DNA of 64,000 nucleotides from Anaerolineae bacterium (lineage in GTDB: Bacteria > Chloroflexota > Anaerolineae > Caldilineales > Caldilineaceae): the NCBI GenBank assembly GCA_030432295.1, contig JAUIHI010000036.1:1-64000 (forward strand). Reading direction: 5' to 3'. How positions within the stretch are numbered: the stretch's first letter is position 1; each line of letters starts with the position of its first letter. Below the pieces are notes generated by a model that was not told where the DNA came from, searched no databases, and saw only the letters and a list, made by a program, of their open reading frames with translations. The position numbers were made by a program, and so were the translations under genes. Positions 44,115-52,772 of the stretch are shown here, in pieces.

Positions 44115-44321
44115 AGAAATACTCCTTGAAAGGGATCCGATTCCCTGAAACTGTGTCGTCGCTGTGCTTTTCGTATTGCGTGCTGTGTCGATAGTGGCAA
44201 TTGCTCGGCTTCTGCTGAACAGCGTTAGGTGAAAGGCGAGAAATCCCTTCGCTTTCCAACTTCACTTCAGATGGTTCTGCCGCCGATGCCGTCATCTCCC
44301 CTACTTACGCAGCACGCAATA

Positions 44322-45110
44322 TCAGTACTGTCCCAGCGCGCCCAGCCGCCGCGCCCGGTTCTCGCACCAGCGGAAGAAGAACCAGCCCACCACAAAATAG
44401 ATCGCCGAGTTGATCACCAGTCCCACCAGCGAGCCGTCCTGCCAGACTTGGGCCAGAGATTGGCCGTCCAAAATAACCCGGCGCAGGACGATAATCCCCT
44501 GCGTCGTGGGAAGTGTCTTGGCGAAGGCTTCCATCCAGCCGGGCAGCCGGTCCACGGGCAGGAGCGCGCCGTTGAGAAAGAGCAGCACATTCTGCATCAT
44601 ATTGGCCAGGGCTTCCACCTGTTTGAAGACGAGCGTCGCGCCGCCCAGAATGAAGGCGAAGCCATACAGCCCGGCCATTGTGAGCAAGAAGACGGGTAGG
44701 GCAGTCCAAGTGATGGGCAGAGAGACGCCCAGGGCCAGCACCAGCACCACCGCCGACATCCCCACCATCAGAATGCTGATAAAGAGCGACGCAATCGAGC
44801 GGCCCAGCATCAACACACCCGTGGGCAGCGGAGACATATACATCTGTTCCAGGGTTCCGGTCTGGGTCTCTTCGCGGATGCCCCAACTCATATCCGAGAT
44901 GGCGGCCAGGGCGAAGAACCAGACCAGATAGCCCACCAGCCCAGAGGCCAGCATTTCCGGGTTCGGTTGGCCCCCGGCCATAAAGAAACTGATACCGACA
45001 AAAATGAAGCCGATCATAAACATCTGGGTAAAGAAGTTGAATTTATAGGCCCAGAGCAGAATGAACCGCTTCTGAATTTCGTTGACCACAACTGTGCCAG
45101 CCAGCGCCAT
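44322..45110 (-). CDS. ABC-2 type transporter permease
   Basis: 262 residues, six predicted membrane helices: NFFTQMFMIGFIFVGISFFM, LVGYLVWFFALAAISD, the EETQTGTLEQMYMSPLPTGV cytoplasmic coupling segment typical of ABC-2 permeases, then SIASLFISILMVGMSAVVLV and further helices to the C-terminus. It pairs with the ATPase immediately upstream; the ATPase stop and this start share one base (45110). Likely exports a lipid, peptide or drug. Half-size permease, so a dimer. Confidence 0.9.
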   Translation of the reverse strand: MALAGTVVVNEIQKRFILLWAYKFNFFTQMFMIGFIFVGISFFMAGGQPNPEMLASGLVGYLVWFFALAAISDMSWGIREETQTGTLEQMYMSPLPTGVLMLGRSIASLFISILMVGMSAVVLVLALGVSLPITWTALPVFLLTMAGLYGFAFILGGATLVFKQVEALANMMQNVLLFLNGALLPVDRLPGWMEAFAKTLPTTQGIIVLRRVILDGQSLAQVWQDGSLVGLVINSAIYFVVGWFFFRWCENRARRLGALGQY

Positions 45111-46123
45111 CAGATCACCTCCCGGATTGTGGCGTGGGGGAGACGCCCGTTCATCGGATGGGCCGGGCTGTGCTCACCCTTGCCCGCCCGATCCAGCAGT
45201 TCCACAAAAATCTCTTCCAGATTGGGGTCCGCCTGGGCCACGCCGAGGAGTTCCAACCCCTGGATTTCGGCTATTTCCAGCAGTCGGTAGAGCCGTCCGT
45301 GTTCGCTGATTGTGCCGGAAAGGATCGTATGTCCGTTCTCTTCCCGGGGGGAAAAGCCCTCGAAACGGGCCGCAACCGATTCCTCAATCTTGCCCCGGAA
45401 GCGCAGTTCGTAGCCCTCCTGGCGGAAGAGACCGAGCAGCTCGCCCGTGGGCCGGTTGGCTATCAATTTGCCCTGGCTCATAATCGCCACCTGATCGCAC
45501 AGGCTCTCGGCCAGGTCCATCTGGTGGGTGGTGAGGACGACGGTCTTGCCTTCGTTGCGGGCCAGTTGCTCCACCCAGCGTTTGACTGTGCGCCCGGCCT
45601 TCACATCCAGGCCAAGCGTCGGCTCGTCCAGCAGGACAATCGGCGGATCGGCCACCAGCGCACAGGCGATAGCGACCTTCTGCTGCATCCCTCGCGAGAA
45701 GTCCCGCACGGGATCGTTGCGCCGTTCCCAAAGCTCCAACTCCCGCAGCAGCCGCTCGGCCCGCTCTTTCAGCGGTTGGCCTGTCACCCCTTTGATGCGG
45801 CCAAAGTAGAGCAGATTCTGCCAGGCTGTCAGCCGCCAGTAGACGTTGCGGGTTCCTTCCAGCACCGCGCCGATCTGGCGCATGGCCTGGCCCCGCTGGC
45901 GTTGCACATCGAAGCCGTGGAGTCGCACGCTCCCGCCGGTGGGCAGGACCAGCCCGCAGGCCATTTTGATCGTCGTCGTCTTGCCCGCACCGTTGGAGCC
46001 GAGAAAGCCGAATATCTGTCCGGCGGGAATGGAGAGGCTGAGATCGTCCACCGCGATGACAGGCGGGCTTTTGCGTTTGGTATACACTTTGCTCAGCCCG
46101 TCAATCTCAATCGCAGCCGTCAT
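45110..46123 (-). CDS. ABC transporter ATP-binding protein
   Basis: 337 residues. Walker A GSNGAGKTTTIKMACGL, Q-loop IGAVLEGTRNVYWRLTAW, signature DFSRGMQQKVAIACALVADP, Walker B IVLLDEPTLGLD and switch His in TTHQMDLAESL. A C-terminal extension (about 225-337, LFRQEGYELRFRGKIEESVA) is the DUF4162-type tail of ABC-2 exporters. It drives the permease encoded next in the operon, between the DUF4097-like and SHOCT proteins. Confidence 0.93.
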   Translation of the reverse strand: MTAAIEIDGLSKVYTKRKSPPVIAVDDLSLSIPAGQIFGFLGSNGAGKTTTIKMACGLVLPTGGSVRLHGFDVQRQRGQAMRQIGAVLEGTRNVYWRLTAWQNLLYFGRIKGVTGQPLKERAERLLRELELWERRNDPVRDFSRGMQQKVAIACALVADPPIVLLDEPTLGLDVKAGRTVKRWVEQLARNEGKTVVLTTHQMDLAESLCDQVAIMSQGKLIANRPTGELLGLFRQEGYELRFRGKIEESVAARFEGFSPREENGHTILSGTISEHGRLYRLLEIAEIQGLELLGVAQADPNLEEIFVELLDRAGKGEHSPAHPMNGRLPHATIREVI

Positions 46124-46156
46124 CGCACCCTCCCCATTCCGAATTCATCATTCAGA

Positions 46157-47440
46157 TCATTCGGCATCGCCCAGTGCCTCCAGGAGTGTGGCCGCTTCTG
46201 CCGCCGAGATTTTGCCCTCTTCCAGCATCCGCAACACCAGCCCCCGCTCCTCGTCCGAAACCGGCTCGCCTGGGACCGCTTCTTCCACCGGGTCGAATGG
46301 CGCACTCCAGGCAGGGGGTGTGGGCGGTGTAGGCGGTGTGGGGGGCGTAGCCACATCGGCAAAATTGAAGTTCCAATTTTTGCCTTCGCCCCATTCCATT
46401 TTGGCCGTGTGCTTGCTTATCTCCTTCATCTTGCGCGCCACTTTGTCCTGCACCTGGCGGGCAATGTCCCTGCCCAGATTGCCGAACTCCCGGCTCATCT
46501 CCGCGCCCATTGCGCCAAGTTCAGCCCCCATCGCGCCAAGCTCGGCTCCCAATTCATCGCCCATCTTCCCCATATCTTCACTGACACCGCGCAGTGAGCC
46601 ATCGGCCAGGTCTAGCCCTTCCAGAAGGGTGTCGCCTTTGGAAATAAAGGAGAGCACCGCATCGCCCTCTCCAAAACGGAAGGTGTAGACACCCCTGCCC
46701 TTGCGCATACTCTTGCCCTGACTGCGCACGAGCAGATCGCCGCTGGTGACGATCTTGGCCTGGCCGCCGACCTTTTCGGAGAAATGGGCCCGCACATCGC
46801 CCTTGGCCACAGCCCGCACCCGCTGGCTGACAATCTCGTTCAGATGCACATCCCCAGCGGTGTTGATAGAGATTTCTGCCTGGCAGCGCAATAGATGGGT
46901 GTCGCCTTTGGCATTGACCTGGATTTTCTCGCCGGTCACTTCGGCCAGATGCACATCGCCTTTGGCATTGGCGGAGACAGAGCCAGCCACCTGGTGGGCG
47001 TGGATGTCGCCTTTGGCGCCGACGGAAACTGGGCCACGCACATCGCTGAGATGGGCATCCCCGTGTATTTCCCTGGCTTCTATAGAGTCAATTTGTGACG
47101 CCTGAAAATCACCGCCAACTTCTTTGATCTCTACCTTGCCCCCACCGGACACAGTGGCATCACCGCCGCAAAAGACGATAGTTACCCTGTTGTGCAGGCC
47201 GTCAACCAGCAGATCGCCGTGGGTTTCAATCTCTACTACCGCCCAAATCGGCAGGTAGACGTCACAATCTCCCCGGCATTCCACTTGCAGTGTGCCCTCC
47301 GCCTGTTGGATGGAAGGCGTCTCGTCCAATCCTTCCGCACGGACGATCGCGCCCTCCTGGCCGTGGACTTTCAGATCGCCGTCTGTTTTGATCTGGACGG
47401 TAACACCTTCCGTCACTTCGATTTGCTGTTGATTTGTCAT
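46157..47440 (-). CDS. DUF4097-like beta-solenoid protein with C-terminal SHOCT module
   Basis: 427 residues. The first 270 are repetitive beta-strand turns of about 20-22 residues with a KGD(I/V/T)H step (AKGDIHAHQVAG, AKGDVHLAEVTG, AKGDTHLLRCQA, TAGDVHLNEIVS, AKGDVRAHFSEK), as in the YvlB/DUF4097 adhesin-like family. A helical low-complexity segment follows (ELGAMGAELGAMGAEMSREF), then a PTPPTPPTPP linker and a C-terminal SHOCT-like helix pair (GLVLRMLEEGKISAAEAATL). No signal peptide, so probably cytoplasmic or membrane-peripheral. Its DUF2089 neighbour upstream is the likely regulator. Confidence 0.85.
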   Translation of the reverse strand: MTNQQQIEVTEGVTVQIKTDGDLKVHGQEGAIVRAEGLDETPSIQQAEGTLQVECRGDCDVYLPIWAVVEIETHGDLLVDGLHNRVTIVFCGGDATVSGGGKVEIKEVGGDFQASQIDSIEAREIHGDAHLSDVRGPVSVGAKGDIHAHQVAGSVSANAKGDVHLAEVTGEKIQVNAKGDTHLLRCQAEISINTAGDVHLNEIVSQRVRAVAKGDVRAHFSEKVGGQAKIVTSGDLLVRSQGKSMRKGRGVYTFRFGEGDAVLSFISKGDTLLEGLDLADGSLRGVSEDMGKMGDELGAELGAMGAELGAMGAEMSREFGNLGRDIARQVQDKVARKMKEISKHTAKMEWGEGKNWNFNFADVATPPTPPTPPTPPAWSAPFDPVEEAVPGEPVSDEERGLVLRMLEEGKISAAEAATLLEALGDAE

Positions 47441-47495
47441 TTTACTTTCCTTCTCTCTGAAATAATCTGCGGTTAGGATAACAGGGGATTCCGCC

Positions 47496-47882
47496 CTACG
47501 CTTCCCCTTCCAGGCGGCGCATGGCCTCGGCGTAGCTCAGTTCCCCGGATTCCAGGGCTTCGAGGATTTTGCGCCGCTCCTTCTCGGAAACAGAGACAGC
47601 CTCCTCCTTGCCCGGCTCGTAGCCCAGGGCACGGATGACTTCGTGCAGCCGTCCCCGGATGGTGGGGTAGGAGATGCCCAGTTCCTCTTCCATCCGGTTC
47701 AGTTTGCCTTCGCAGCGCACAAATGTCAGCGCGAAGTGCATCTGTTCCGGCGACAGCCCGGCGAAGGGGGATTCAGCGACGAAACGCCCCTCCACCCGGC
47801 TGTCACAGTTGCGGCAATAGAAGCCGGTGACGGTCAGATCACCGGCTTCGCAGATGGGGCACTGCTTGGGTAGCTTGTTCAT
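47496..47882 (-). CDS. DUF2089 zinc-ribbon/HTH regulator
   Basis: 128 residues. An N-terminal zinc ribbon (CPICEAGDLTVTGFYCRNC, two CxxC pairs) is followed by PFAGLSPEQMHFALTFVRCE and a helix-turn-helix with GKLNRMEEELGISYPTIRGR. The C-terminus has a SHOCT-like module (EKERRKILEALESGELSYAE). DUF2089 proteins are presumed DNA-binding regulators of adjacent envelope genes. It overlaps the 84-residue gene by 4 bases (ATGA). Confidence 0.85.
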   Translation of the reverse strand: MNKLPKQCPICEAGDLTVTGFYCRNCDSRVEGRFVAESPFAGLSPEQMHFALTFVRCEGKLNRMEEELGISYPTIRGRLHEVIRALGYEPGKEEAVSVSEKERRKILEALESGELSYAEAMRRLEGEA

Positions 47883-48133
47883 AAGGCACGTCCCAGTCGC
47901 CGGTTCTTGGCATAGTCGGTCATATTCACGCCCTGCTCCATATGCCGGTAGCGCCGTTGCAATCCCACCCCGGCGGCCACCAGAAGGTCACCCGTGCGGG
48001 CCAATGCCTCACTGACCACAGAAGAACCCTTCGATCCCTGTGTCATTTCTCGTTCGGCCTGGTTCTGTGTGGCCTCGCGCAGCAGTTCCTGATAGCGTGC
48101 CTGGTTGTGGCGAATCAATTGTTCCGTAAACAT
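47879..48133 (-). CDS. small hypothetical protein, first gene of the SHOCT/ABC cluster
   Basis: 84 residues, no family recognised. GGAGGAAG precedes the ATG at 48133. The N-terminus is helical and amphipathic (MFTEQLIRHNQARYQELLRE, ATQNQAEREM), the middle small-residue rich (VSEALARTGDLLVAAGVGLQ), the C-terminus basic (YAKNRRLGRAL). No membrane segment or metal site. Translationally coupled to the DUF2089 regulator, so it may be its partner or sensor. Confidence 0.7.
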   Translation of the reverse strand: MFTEQLIRHNQARYQELLREATQNQAEREMTQGSKGSSVVSEALARTGDLLVAAGVGLQRRYRHMEQGVNMTDYAKNRRLGRAL

Positions 48134-48488
48134 TTTCTCTTCCTCCGTTCAAGAATCAGCCCAGAATTTCCTGGCGCATGAATATCATATCACAAATTTT
48201 GAGGTTGTCAATAGGTAAAATCAATCTTATTGATATTTTTATTGAAATTATTGATATTTCCTATGAAATTCATCAATTCTAATGAAAAATCAACAAGAAA
48301 CTGGTGAATTGTGTGCCGAACCAGGCAATTTCCACAGAATCTGCCCTCCATCTAAATACTTTCCTAACATCTTTGGCGTACAATTGCCCAGAGCGGGTTT
48401 CTCCTTTACAATCCCCATTGCGTTCGGGAGTGAATTTTGCCCGCATTTATCAGAGTTCATCAGTGGCTATTTTGAATCAGGCGAATCA
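48134..48488. promoter_or_regulatory. AT-rich divergent regulatory region with ATTGAT repeats
   Basis: 355 bases without a gene between the leftward SHOCT/ABC cluster and the rightward two-component system. From 48180 to 48295 it is very AT-rich. TTATTGATATTT occurs exactly twice, at 48227-48238 and 48248-48259, 21 bp apart (two helix turns). ATCAAT-CTT-ATTGAT (48220-48234) is a palindrome, and ATTGAT at 48250-48255 is inverted to ATCAAT at 48272-48277. This is a plausible operator array for the DUF2089 protein or the adjacent response regulator. Confidence 0.6.
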
Positions 48489-49166
48489 ATGACAACAATC
48501 CTTGTAGTAGACGACAAAGCCAGCCTGCGCACAATGGTGGAAGCCTATCTCACCCAAGAGGGCTACCGGGTAGTAACAGCGGGCGACGGACGCAGTGCTC
48601 TCTTCGTAGCCCGCCAGGAGAAGCCCGACCTGATTCTGCTCGATGTGATGATGCCGGAGCTGGACGGCTTTGGTTTTATCAAAGCCCACAAGCAGGAGCG
48701 GGACACGCCGATTGTCCTCCTCACCGCCCGGCTGGACGAGGTGGACAAAGTGGTGGGGCTGGAACTGGGCGCGGATGACTACATCACCAAACCCTTTTCC
48801 ATGCGCGAACTGGTGGCACGCATCCGGGCGGTGTTGCGCCGGGCCGAGAAACAGGCCGCGCCCGCGGATGTGCTGGAAATTGACGCTCTGCGCCTGGACC
48901 GCACCAGCCGTCTGGTCTGGAGAGATGGGGAAGCTGTCACCCTCACCCCCTCCGAATTCGATATTCTGGCTCTGCTGATGGAAAGTCCAGGCCGGGTCTA
49001 CTCCCGGGAGTCGATTTTGGACAATTTGCAGGGCATCTTTGTGGCGGGCAGCGAACGCTCGGTGGATGTCCACATCCGCAACCTGCGCCGCAAGATCGAG
49101 CCAGACCCGGCCAACCCCCACTATGTGGAGACGGTATTTGGAGTCGGTTATCGGATGAGAGGGTAA
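48489..49166 (+). CDS. OmpR-family response regulator
   Basis: 225 residues from the ATG at 48489, where the receiver domain begins (TTILVVDDKASLRTMVEAYL). Phosphoacceptor D52 in LILLDVMMPELDG, then ADDYITKPFSMRELVARIRA, and a C-terminal winged helix (TLTPSEFDILALLMESPGRV, SVDVHIRNLRRKIEPD). Upstream in-frame codons to 48282 run through the AT-rich operator region and are not coding. One base separates its stop from the kinase start. Confidence 0.94.
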   Translation: MTTILVVDDKASLRTMVEAYLTQEGYRVVTAGDGRSALFVARQEKPDLILLDVMMPELDGFGFIKAHKQERDTPIVLLTARLDEVDKVVGLELGADDYITKPFSMRELVARIRAVLRRAEKQAAPADVLEIDALRLDRTSRLVWRDGEAVTLTPSEFDILALLMESPGRVYSRESILDNLQGIFVAGSERSVDVHIRNLRRKIEPDPANPHYVETVFGVGYRMRG

Positions 49167-49167
49167 T

Positions 49168-50517
49168 ATGCGTTCTCTGACCCTCAAACTCACCCTGGCT
49201 TTTTTGATTGTCGGACTCTCCGGCGCGGCGCTGGTCGCGCTCTTTTCTGTCAGCAATACATCCAACGCCTTCGACCGTTTCCGCTCTGAGCAGGCATTAC
49301 AGGGCTTTGCCACCGAAATGCAGAGCTACTACGAGCGCACCGGTTCCTGGGAGGGCGTGGACAATCTCTCCCGACGACCACCGCCGAACAACAACGGACC
49401 CTTGCCCGATCTCGTCCCGCAGATTCTGGTTGACAAAAAGGGTTCTGTTCTGATCGCCTTCCCCCCCTATCGTCCCGGCCAGACTCTGCCGGTAAATGTG
49501 TTGGGTCAGGGCATTGCGGTCGAAGTTAACGGAGAGCAGGTGGGGACGGTTCTCAATGTGGGCAATACGAGCCGTACAGCCCAGGATCGTCTTTTTCTGG
49601 CCCAGCTCTCCCAGGCCCTCATCTGGGCCGCGCTGGGCGCAACACTTTTTGCCCTGCTGCTGGGATTGGGACTGGCCCGCACCCTCACCCGGCCACTCGT
49701 CGCGCTGACCCAGGCTGTGCGCCGTATCGCCGGTGGGGATTTCGGCCAGACTGTAGCCGTCGAGTCCAAAGATGAGATCGGCCAGTTGGCTGGGGCTTTC
49801 AACCAGATGAGCAGCGAGCTGGCCCACTCGGCCCACCTGCGCCGCCAGATGACCGCGGACATCGCCCACGAACTGCGCACACCCCTCAGTGTGCTGATGG
49901 GCTACACCGAATCTCTCTCCGATGGGGTGCTGCAACCCACCCCCGCCATCCTGCGCGCCATGCACGAAGAGAGCCGCCTGCTCAGCCATCTGGTGGACGA
50001 TTTGCGCACCCTCTCCCTGGCCGATGCCGGGGAACTGACCCTCAACCGGCAGCTCATTGCCCCGGCTGAATTGCTGGAACGGGTGGCGGCCTCCTTTGCG
50101 TCCAGAGCCCGGGCCAAAGGCGTCGATCTGCGGCTGGAAATCGGCCCGCTATTGCCCCCGGTATCTCTGGACCCGGAACGCATTGTACAGGTGTTGGGCA
50201 ATCTGGTGGGCAACGCCATCCGCTACACGCCCACCGGGGGCACAGTCACATTGCGGGGGCTGGCTGCGAATGGAGGGGTGCTGCTTCAGGTGGCAGACAC
50301 GGGGGCTGGCATCGCGCCGGAGCAGTTGCCCTATATTTTTGAGCGTTTTTATAAAGAAGACACAGCGCGTACGGTTGACGAAACAGAGTCCGGGCTGGGA
50401 CTGAGCATCGCCAAATCCCTGGTGGAATTGCACGGGGGAAAGCTGAGCGCGGAGAGTGAGGTGGGGCGGGGGACGGTGATGGGTGTGTGGCTACCCGGCG
50501 GCGGAAGTGAACAGTGA
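49168..50517 (+). CDS. sensor histidine kinase
   Basis: 449 residues. Membrane helix about 8-28, external sensor region with YYERTGSWEGVDNL (closely similar to the other kinase in this window), second membrane helix about 148-170, HAMP about 171-223, phosphoacceptor H234 in DIAHELRTPL, N-box NLVGNAIRYTPTGG, DTGAGI, and SGLGLSIAKSLVELHGG. Its partner is the regulator directly upstream. The stop codon (50515-50517) lies inside the following hairpin repeat. Confidence 0.94.
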   Translation: MRSLTLKLTLAFLIVGLSGAALVALFSVSNTSNAFDRFRSEQALQGFATEMQSYYERTGSWEGVDNLSRRPPPNNNGPLPDLVPQILVDKKGSVLIAFPPYRPGQTLPVNVLGQGIAVEVNGEQVGTVLNVGNTSRTAQDRLFLAQLSQALIWAALGATLFALLLGLGLARTLTRPLVALTQAVRRIAGGDFGQTVAVESKDEIGQLAGAFNQMSSELAHSAHLRRQMTADIAHELRTPLSVLMGYTESLSDGVLQPTPAILRAMHEESRLLSHLVDDLRTLSLADAGELTLNRQLIAPAELLERVAASFASRARAKGVDLRLEIGPLLPPVSLDPERIVQVLGNLVGNAIRYTPTGGTVTLRGLAANGGVLLQVADTGAGIAPEQLPYIFERFYKEDTARTVDETESGLGLSIAKSLVELHGGKLSAESEVGRGTVMGVWLPGGGSEQ

Positions 50518-50560
50518 ACAGTACTCAGTGGGTATAACCCCGACTGAGTACTGTTCACTG
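50512..50560. repeat. 18-bp perfect hairpin over the kinase stop
   Basis: CAGTGAACAGTACTCAGT (50512-50529) and ACTGAGTACTGTTCACTG (50543-50560). It contains the stop codon of the rightward kinase and lies between it and the leftward SPFH gene, where it could terminate both. Confidence 0.88.
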
Positions 50561-50576
50561 GTTTACCGGTTACTGA

Positions 50577-51491
50577 TTACTCGCCCTCTTTGAAAATCTC
50601 TTTAATCCCTCCCAGCGCGCCCAGCACACCGGACGCCTCGTAGGGCAGGAAGACTTTTGTGCTTGTCCCGTTCGCCATCTCTTTCAGCGCTTCCAGATAT
50701 TGGATAGCGATGAGTTTGTCGTCCGGGTTGGATGCGGTGATGGCGTTGTAGACAGTTGTGATGGCGCTGCCCCGGCCCGCGGCTTCCACTTCCAGCTTAT
50801 AGCGTTCGGCGTCGGCCACCCGGCGCACAGCCTCGGCCTGACCTTCCGCAGCCAGGATTGCGGCCTGTCGGCTGCCCTCCGCGGCCAAAATCGCGGACTG
50901 GCGTGCGCCCTCGGCTTCCAGAATCGAGGCCCGCTTCTCCCGCTCGGCTTTCATCTGCCGGTGCATAGCCTGGGTCACGTCCGCGGGCGGGTCGATCCGT
51001 TTGATCTCCACACGCACCACACGCACACCCCATTTGTCTGTGGCGTCGTCCAACACCTCTCGCAGTTTGGTGTTGATGTGCTCCCGGGAGGTCAGCGCGC
51101 TGTCCAGTTCCATCTCACCGATGACATTACGCAGATTGGTCTGGGCCAGTTTGGTGGCGGCCTGGTAGAAATCCGCCACATTGTAGACCAGCTTCACCGG
51201 GTCGGTGGCCTCAAAGTAGACAATCGCGTCCACTGTCACCACCACATTGTCTTTGGTGATCACCTCCTGGGGCGGCACGTCCACCACTTGCTCCCGCATA
51301 TCCACCTTTTGGATGGAATCCAGAAAGGGAATAATGAGGGTCAGCCCCGGCTGGGCGATGCGCTGGTAGCGTCCCAACCGCTCGATCACACCCTTCTGAT
51401 AGGGCGAAACAATGCGGATACCGGCGACGGCGACGATAATCACAAAGAGGGCAATCAGCCCAAGCAACAGAATTGCGCCTACTCCATCCAT
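50577..51491 (-). CDS. SPFH/stomatin-like membrane protein (QmcA/paraslipin type)
   Basis: 304 residues from the ATG at 51491 (AAAGGAG upstream). N-terminal membrane helix (about 5-25), then an SPFH/band-7 domain ([79 protein letters not shown]), and a heptad-rich region with repeated AEGxRQxAILAAEG for oligomerisation. SPFH proteins form membrane ring scaffolds. The nfeD gene upstream is its usual partner. Confidence 0.92.
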   Translation of the reverse strand: MDGVGAILLLGLIALFVIIVAVAGIRIVSPYQKGVIERLGRYQRIAQPGLTLIIPFLDSIQKVDMREQVVDVPPQEVITKDNVVVTVDAIVYFEATDPVKLVYNVADFYQAATKLAQTNLRNVIGEMELDSALTSREHINTKLREVLDDATDKWGVRVVRVEIKRIDPPADVTQAMHRQMKAEREKRASILEAEGARQSAILAAEGSRQAAILAAEGQAEAVRRVADAERYKLEVEAAGRGSAITTVYNAITASNPDDKLIAIQYLEALKEMANGTSTKVFLPYEASGVLGALGGIKEIFKEGE

Positions 51492-51523
51492 AAGAGTTCT
51501 CCTTTGAAATAGACTTACACTTT

Positions 51524-51567
51524 CCAATCAACCAATGAACCAGTTGATTAGTTCATCGGTTGATTGG
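51524..51567. repeat. hairpin (TTGATTGGTT family) over the nfeD stop
   Basis: CCAATCAACCAATGAAC (51524-51540) and GTTCATCGGTTGATTGG (51551-51567) match as inverted repeats at 16 of 17 positions. The nfeD stop codon (from 51548) and last codons lie within it. Confidence 0.85.
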
Positions 51568-52027
51568 TTGTACTATCCGTGATGCGCCGCACCTGCAAGC
51601 GTACCCCTTCCACGGCCACCACTTCCACCACACTGTCTTTGGCGATCGGGCTGTGATCCACACTTTCGGCGCGCCATTCCTCTGTGTCCACCCGCACCAT
51701 TCCGGTGTTGGCGATGGGATCGATGGCTTGCAGCACCACCGCCCGTTTGCCCAACACCCGATCCCCAGCCACATCTTGTGGACCTTTGGAGGTGACCCGC
51801 TCGGCGAAGGGACGGGATAGCAACACAGCCGCGCTGGAAACGACGATAAATGCAAGCAATTGCCAGGTCAACCCCAGGCCAAAGAAGGCAAGACCCGCCG
51901 CGGCCAGTGCGCCGAAGCCGAAACAGAGCAACACAAAGCCAGCGGTGAAAATCTCGGCGGCGAAAAATATCAGTGCCAGCACAATCCAGCCCCATAGCAG
52001 CAGGGCACTGTTGGAAACATCGAACAT
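51548..52027 (-). CDS. NfeD-family protein
   Basis: 159 residues from the ATG at 52027 (AGGAGG upstream). Membrane helices at about 9-27, 30-50 and 54-72 (LLLWGWIVLALIFFAAEIFT, LLCFGFGALAAAGLAFFGLG), then a C-terminal OB-fold with VAGDRVLGKRAVVLQAIDPI and a GMVRVDTEEWRAES strand, the NfeD hallmark. It works with SPFH proteins at the membrane. Short form, lacking the serine-protease domain of long NfeD proteins. The final residues TNQPMN are encoded by the hairpin repeat. Confidence 0.9.
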   Translation of the reverse strand: MFDVSNSALLLWGWIVLALIFFAAEIFTAGFVLLCFGFGALAAAGLAFFGLGLTWQLLAFIVVSSAAVLLSRPFAERVTSKGPQDVAGDRVLGKRAVVLQAIDPIANTGMVRVDTEEWRAESVDHSPIAKDSVVEVVAVEGVRLQVRRITDSTTNQPMN

Positions 52028-52251
52028 TGGACACCTCCTGGATGATATGACCAGATTGGCCGCGCAGGGAACAGCCAACAGTCACCAGTCTACCAATCGA
52101 TTGAACTGCATGCCCGACACTTGACTGACACCCGGCAGACGCTGCATGAAACTCTATGTGGTTCATTTTCCCTTGGCAGAGTTTGGCGTTTGGGTCTTTC
52201 TTCTGTAGTATACACCCGTCGCGACTAAACAGAGGGAAGGATCGCATACAA

Positions 52252-52656
52252 ATGGCAGCAATCATCAGTGTAGAGGTTTCTCAGGCTGGTCCCACCACAA
52301 CCGAAGGGCGAGTCCGCGGCCACTCGGTTTTGATCGACCGGCCTGTGGCCAAAGAGGGCGAAGATCGGGGCGCGATGGGTGGGGAACTGCTCCTTATCTC
52401 GCTGGGCGGCTGCTTTATGAGCAATCTCCTGGCCGCCATCAGGGCCAGAAGCGCGGATGTGTCTGATGTGCAGATCGCCATCGACGGAACTCTGGAAAGC
52501 GCGCCCGCCCGTTTCAGCGCCGTGCAGATGACTATCCACGCCCAATATGCGGATCGGGAGTTGATGGAGAAACTCGTCCTTATTTCTGAGCGGGCCTGTA
52601 TCGTCGCTAATACACTCAAAGCAGCGGTTGATCTGACCATTCAGATCGCCGAATAG
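52252..52656 (+). CDS. OsmC/Ohr-family protein
   Basis: 134 residues from the ATG at 52252. Central motif GGELLLISLGGCFMSNLLAA carries the first redox Cys, and ISERACIVANTLKAAVDLTI has the second Cys near the expected position. OsmC-family thiol peroxidases reduce organic hydroperoxides. Cytosolic, stand-alone gene, ending in a strong hairpin. The first in-frame ATG at 52156 would add 32 residues not seen in the family. Confidence 0.88.
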   Translation: MAAIISVEVSQAGPTTTEGRVRGHSVLIDRPVAKEGEDRGAMGGELLLISLGGCFMSNLLAAIRARSADVSDVQIAIDGTLESAPARFSAVQMTIHAQYADRELMEKLVLISERACIVANTLKAAVDLTIQIAE

Positions 52657-52668
52657 AAATCAGTTCGC

Positions 52669-52722
52669 CGGGAAGAAAAGACCTGCCAGATTTTCCTACA
52701 TCTGGCAGGTCTTTTCTTCCCG
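52669..52722 (+). terminator. 22-bp perfect hairpin after the OsmC gene
   Basis: Arms 52669-52690 and 52701-52722 are exact complements, loop TTTTCCTACA. The word AAGACCTGCC is shared with 13750-13786. A TCTTTTCTTCC arm gives the T-rich side. Likely terminator and also a repeat-family member. Confidence 0.8.
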
Positions 52723-52772
52723 CGTTTGATATTTCTCAGTTTTCAATCCGGTACTTTTATGGAGTTGATGTA

